A stretch of DNA of 6,779 nt, taken from NCBI GenBank assembly GCA_016177345.1, contig JACOVM010000081.1, forward strand, positions 1 through 6,779, read 5' to 3'. Origin of the DNA: Candidatus Woesearchaeota archaeon. GTDB lineage: Archaea; Nanobdellota; Nanobdellia; Woesearchaeales; UBA12501. Numbering within the stretch: position 1 is the stretch's first letter; every line of letters begins with the position of its first letter. The translations under genes were made by a program, and so were the position numbers. This document shows positions 6,094 to 6,779 of this stretch, piece after piece. Under the pieces are notes generated by a model that was given only the letters and a program-made list of their open reading frames with translations, searched no databases and was not told the origin of the DNA.

Positions 6094-6170
6094 AAAAATC
6101 CGCCTATCAAAGAAAGTGCTTGTTAAGCCTCGGGCTTTAGCTCAAGGCAGGGCGCTTTCGGCGGATTTTT
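6094..6170. other. 77-nt stem-loop with perfect 11-bp base (terminator or ncRNA candidate)
   Basis: AAAAATCCGCC (6094-6104) pairs perfectly with GGCGGATTTTT (6160-6170). Inside, after a one-sided 7-nt bulge (6105-6111), GAAAGTGC (6112-6119) pairs with GCGCTTTC (6152-6159), eight pairs with one G-T. The apical part can form AAGCC/GGCTT (6125-6129 with 6133-6137, 3-nt loop). The interior is visibly richer in G and C than the surrounding intergenic DNA. The 3' arm ending in T5, and seven T's at 6199-6205, would suit termination of EndoQ on the plus strand; the internal structure is more elaborate than a simple terminator, so a small structured RNA is possible. No RNA family recognised. Confidence 0.6.
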
Positions 6171-6215
6171 ATGACTCCAAGTACTTTGCTGTTTTTCATT
6201 TTTTTAAAGAGCGCT

Positions 6216-6394
6216 AATCACGCCACTCGCTTTGCTCGGGCGTGAACGGCTAGAAGTGGCGCAGTCGCCATCGTTCTTAACATCGAGTCCTTTTTTCGTG
6301 CTCCACATCCCTGATGGAGCACGAAAAAAGGACTGGAATAGAAATAGCAGTGCGACTGCGCTAGTCTAGCGTCGTTCACGGCGTAGCCGTGATT
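6216..6394. repeat. About 180-bp nested imperfect palindrome
   Basis: Five complementary arm pairs lie in order around a centre near 6310: AATCACG 6216-6222 with 6388-6394; CGTGAACG 6241-6248 with 6373-6380; GCTAG 6249-6253 with 6366-6370; GCGCAGTCGC 6259-6268 with 6352-6361; and a perfect 20-bp pair 6286-6305 with 6315-6334 around a 9-nt loop. A symmetrical 17/17-nt unpaired stretch separates the last two. The 20-bp arms carry T6 and A6. Each side also holds short local hairpins (for example 6219-6224/6239-6244 and 6376-6382/6386-6392), so either one long cruciform or several small ones could form. No ORF, no obvious target-site duplication and no recognised RNA. May be a fold-back/MITE-like element, or a bidirectional terminator between convergent genes. 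Confidence 0.8.
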
Positions 6395-6510
6395 GTCCTT
6401 ATAACCCATTTATCTGACAAAAGATGCGTTAACCATGAGGGGATCATTATTTTTTAGAAGTAAATAGCAGAAAAAACAACCAATCTGCCTTTTCAAATTA
6501 AACATTGAAG

Positions 6511-6538
6511 AAAAAAAGATGTCCCACAGCGTGGGACA
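6511..6538 (-). terminator. Intrinsic terminator of the Lys/Arg-rich microgene
   Basis: Hairpin GTCCCAC (6521-6527), loop AGC, GTGGGAC (6531-6537), extended to 8 bp by T6520-A6538. On the minus strand it is followed after two bases by C and then seven T's (plus-strand A's 6511-6517). It starts nine bases after the microgene stop codon, and no T-run follows it on the plus strand, so it is directional. Confidence 0.75.
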
Positions 6539-6547
6539 CTGGAAGAT

Positions 6548-6637
6548 TTATTTGCGCTTCTTTCTGCGCGAGCTTGACTTTCGCTTCTTTGTCCCAGATT
6601 TTCGTCTGGAAGAAGCTGCTTTTCGTCGTCTTGCCAC
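6548..6637 (-). CDS. 29-aa Lys/Arg-rich basic microprotein
   Basis: Unrecognised microprotein with 17 of 29 residues Lys or Arg, the rest almost all Ser, Ala, Gly and Thr; it begins MARRRKAASSRR and ends SSRRKKRK. It has no aromatic or large hydrophobic residues, so it should be unfolded alone and bind nucleic acid or another acidic partner. The start is GTG 6637, preceded by GAGGTG (minus strand, 6650-6645) at 7-nt spacing; TATA-like boxes lie further upstream and a hairpin terminator lies nine bases past the stop. Composition resembles histone-H1 tails, protamines or the basic extensions of ribosomal proteins; it lacks the Trp/Met pattern of ribosomal protein eL41. Alternative: an overlapping 57-codon frame from ATG 6666 that a TATA box could serve as a leaderless gene, but that frame runs straight through the terminator. 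Convergent with EndoQ. Confidence 0.65.
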   Translation of the reverse strand: MARRRKAASSRRKSGTKKRKSSSRRKKRK

Positions 6638-6689
6638 GTTGCAACACCTCTTTTTTTGTTTTTCATAGAGAAAAACAAGGTTTAGAAAC

Positions 6690-6713
6690 TTTATAACCTT
6701 TTTTGTTTATAAA
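6690..6713 (-). promoter_or_regulatory. Promoter region of the Lys/Arg-rich microgene, two TATA-like boxes
   Basis: On the minus strand TTTATAAA (6713-6706) and TTATAAAG (about 6697-6690) lie in an A/T-rich stretch. The first predicts initiation near 6684 and a leader of about 47 nt, the second near 6667 and a leader of about 30 nt. Either leader would contain the GAGGTG site, so unlike its neighbours this gene looks leadered. Confidence 0.45.
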
Positions 6714-6779
6714 TATTTCTATTTTTTTCAAATTTTTGCGAGATTTTGTGTTGTGCTTCCTTTTGTTTGTGTATTGTTG

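Noticed and set aside
6122..6128. GTTAAGC matches the integron attC core GTTRRRY
   Set aside because: No paired RYYYAAC core at the right distance, no integrase, and no cassette-like layout; a seven-base degenerate match is expected by chance.
6131..6155. tRNA D-arm-like string (TTTAGCTCAAGGCAGGGCG) in the hairpin after EndoQ, possible tRNA or split-tRNA half
   Set aside because: A GCTC/GGGC D-stem can be drawn, but no anticodon stem, no T-loop GGTTCGA and no matching acceptor strand follow; the bases are better explained by the surrounding stem-loop.
6395..6510. Further elements in the gap between the palindrome and the microgene terminator
   Set aside because: Only A/T-rich sequence and a weak GCAGA/TCTGC pair (6467-6488) are visible; no ORF or convincing structure.
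6493..6666. 57-codon minus-strand frame from ATG 6666 with a TATA box about 27 bp upstream
   Set aside because: It overlaps the basic microgene, has no recognisable composition and reads through the hairpin and T-run terminator; the GTG frame with SD and a stop before the terminator fits far better. Not fully excluded.
6720..6779. End of another minus-strand gene at the right edge
   Set aside because: All three minus frames stay open long enough to be a gene tail, but none shows recognisable sequence in so short a stretch, so no feature is claimed.

Overview
The window looks archaeal. Five start codons (methyltransferase, dUTPase, a 183-aa hypothetical, a 600-aa hypothetical, endonuclease Q) each lie about 24-27 bp from the centre of an A/T-only TATA-like box, the spacing expected of leaderless archaeal transcripts. 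Genes often end in bare T-runs, and endonuclease Q is largely an archaeal enzyme. Genes are tightly packed and two large proteins have no family I recognise. A DPANN-type lineage (Woesearchaeota-like) is my guess; nothing here proves the phylum.

Layout. At 6-755 (+) is a ZIP-family metal transporter ending at T-runs, convergent with a class I SAM methyltransferase (821-1483, -). Then four genes run on the minus strand from a divergent promoter near 4700: a 600-aa protein with an internal duplication and an acidic tail (2871-4673), a PepSY-like 183-aa protein (2232-2783), dUTPase (1693-2184) and, overlapping its 3' end, an easily missed 31-codon gene with a strong Shine-Dalgarno (1625-1720). 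Two terminator-like elements follow. From the other side of the divergent promoter, EndoQ reads rightward (4748-6073). A 474-bp gap between convergent genes (6074-6547) holds a structured hairpin and a roughly 180-bp nested palindrome. On its far side a 29-aa peptide, 17 residues of which are Lys or Arg, reads leftward (6548-6637) with its own Shine-Dalgarno and hairpin terminator.

How the parts fit. dUTPase keeps uracil out of DNA; EndoQ nicks DNA at deoxyuridine, hypoxanthine and abasic sites. EndoQ ends in a candidate PCNA-interacting peptide (QRGLDEW), and the small ORF downstream of dut carries a comparable xxxLxxFF motif. This suggests, but does not prove, a local base-damage and replication theme. 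The strongest leads are the two hidden microgenes, the internal duplication in the 600-aa protein, and the large palindrome.
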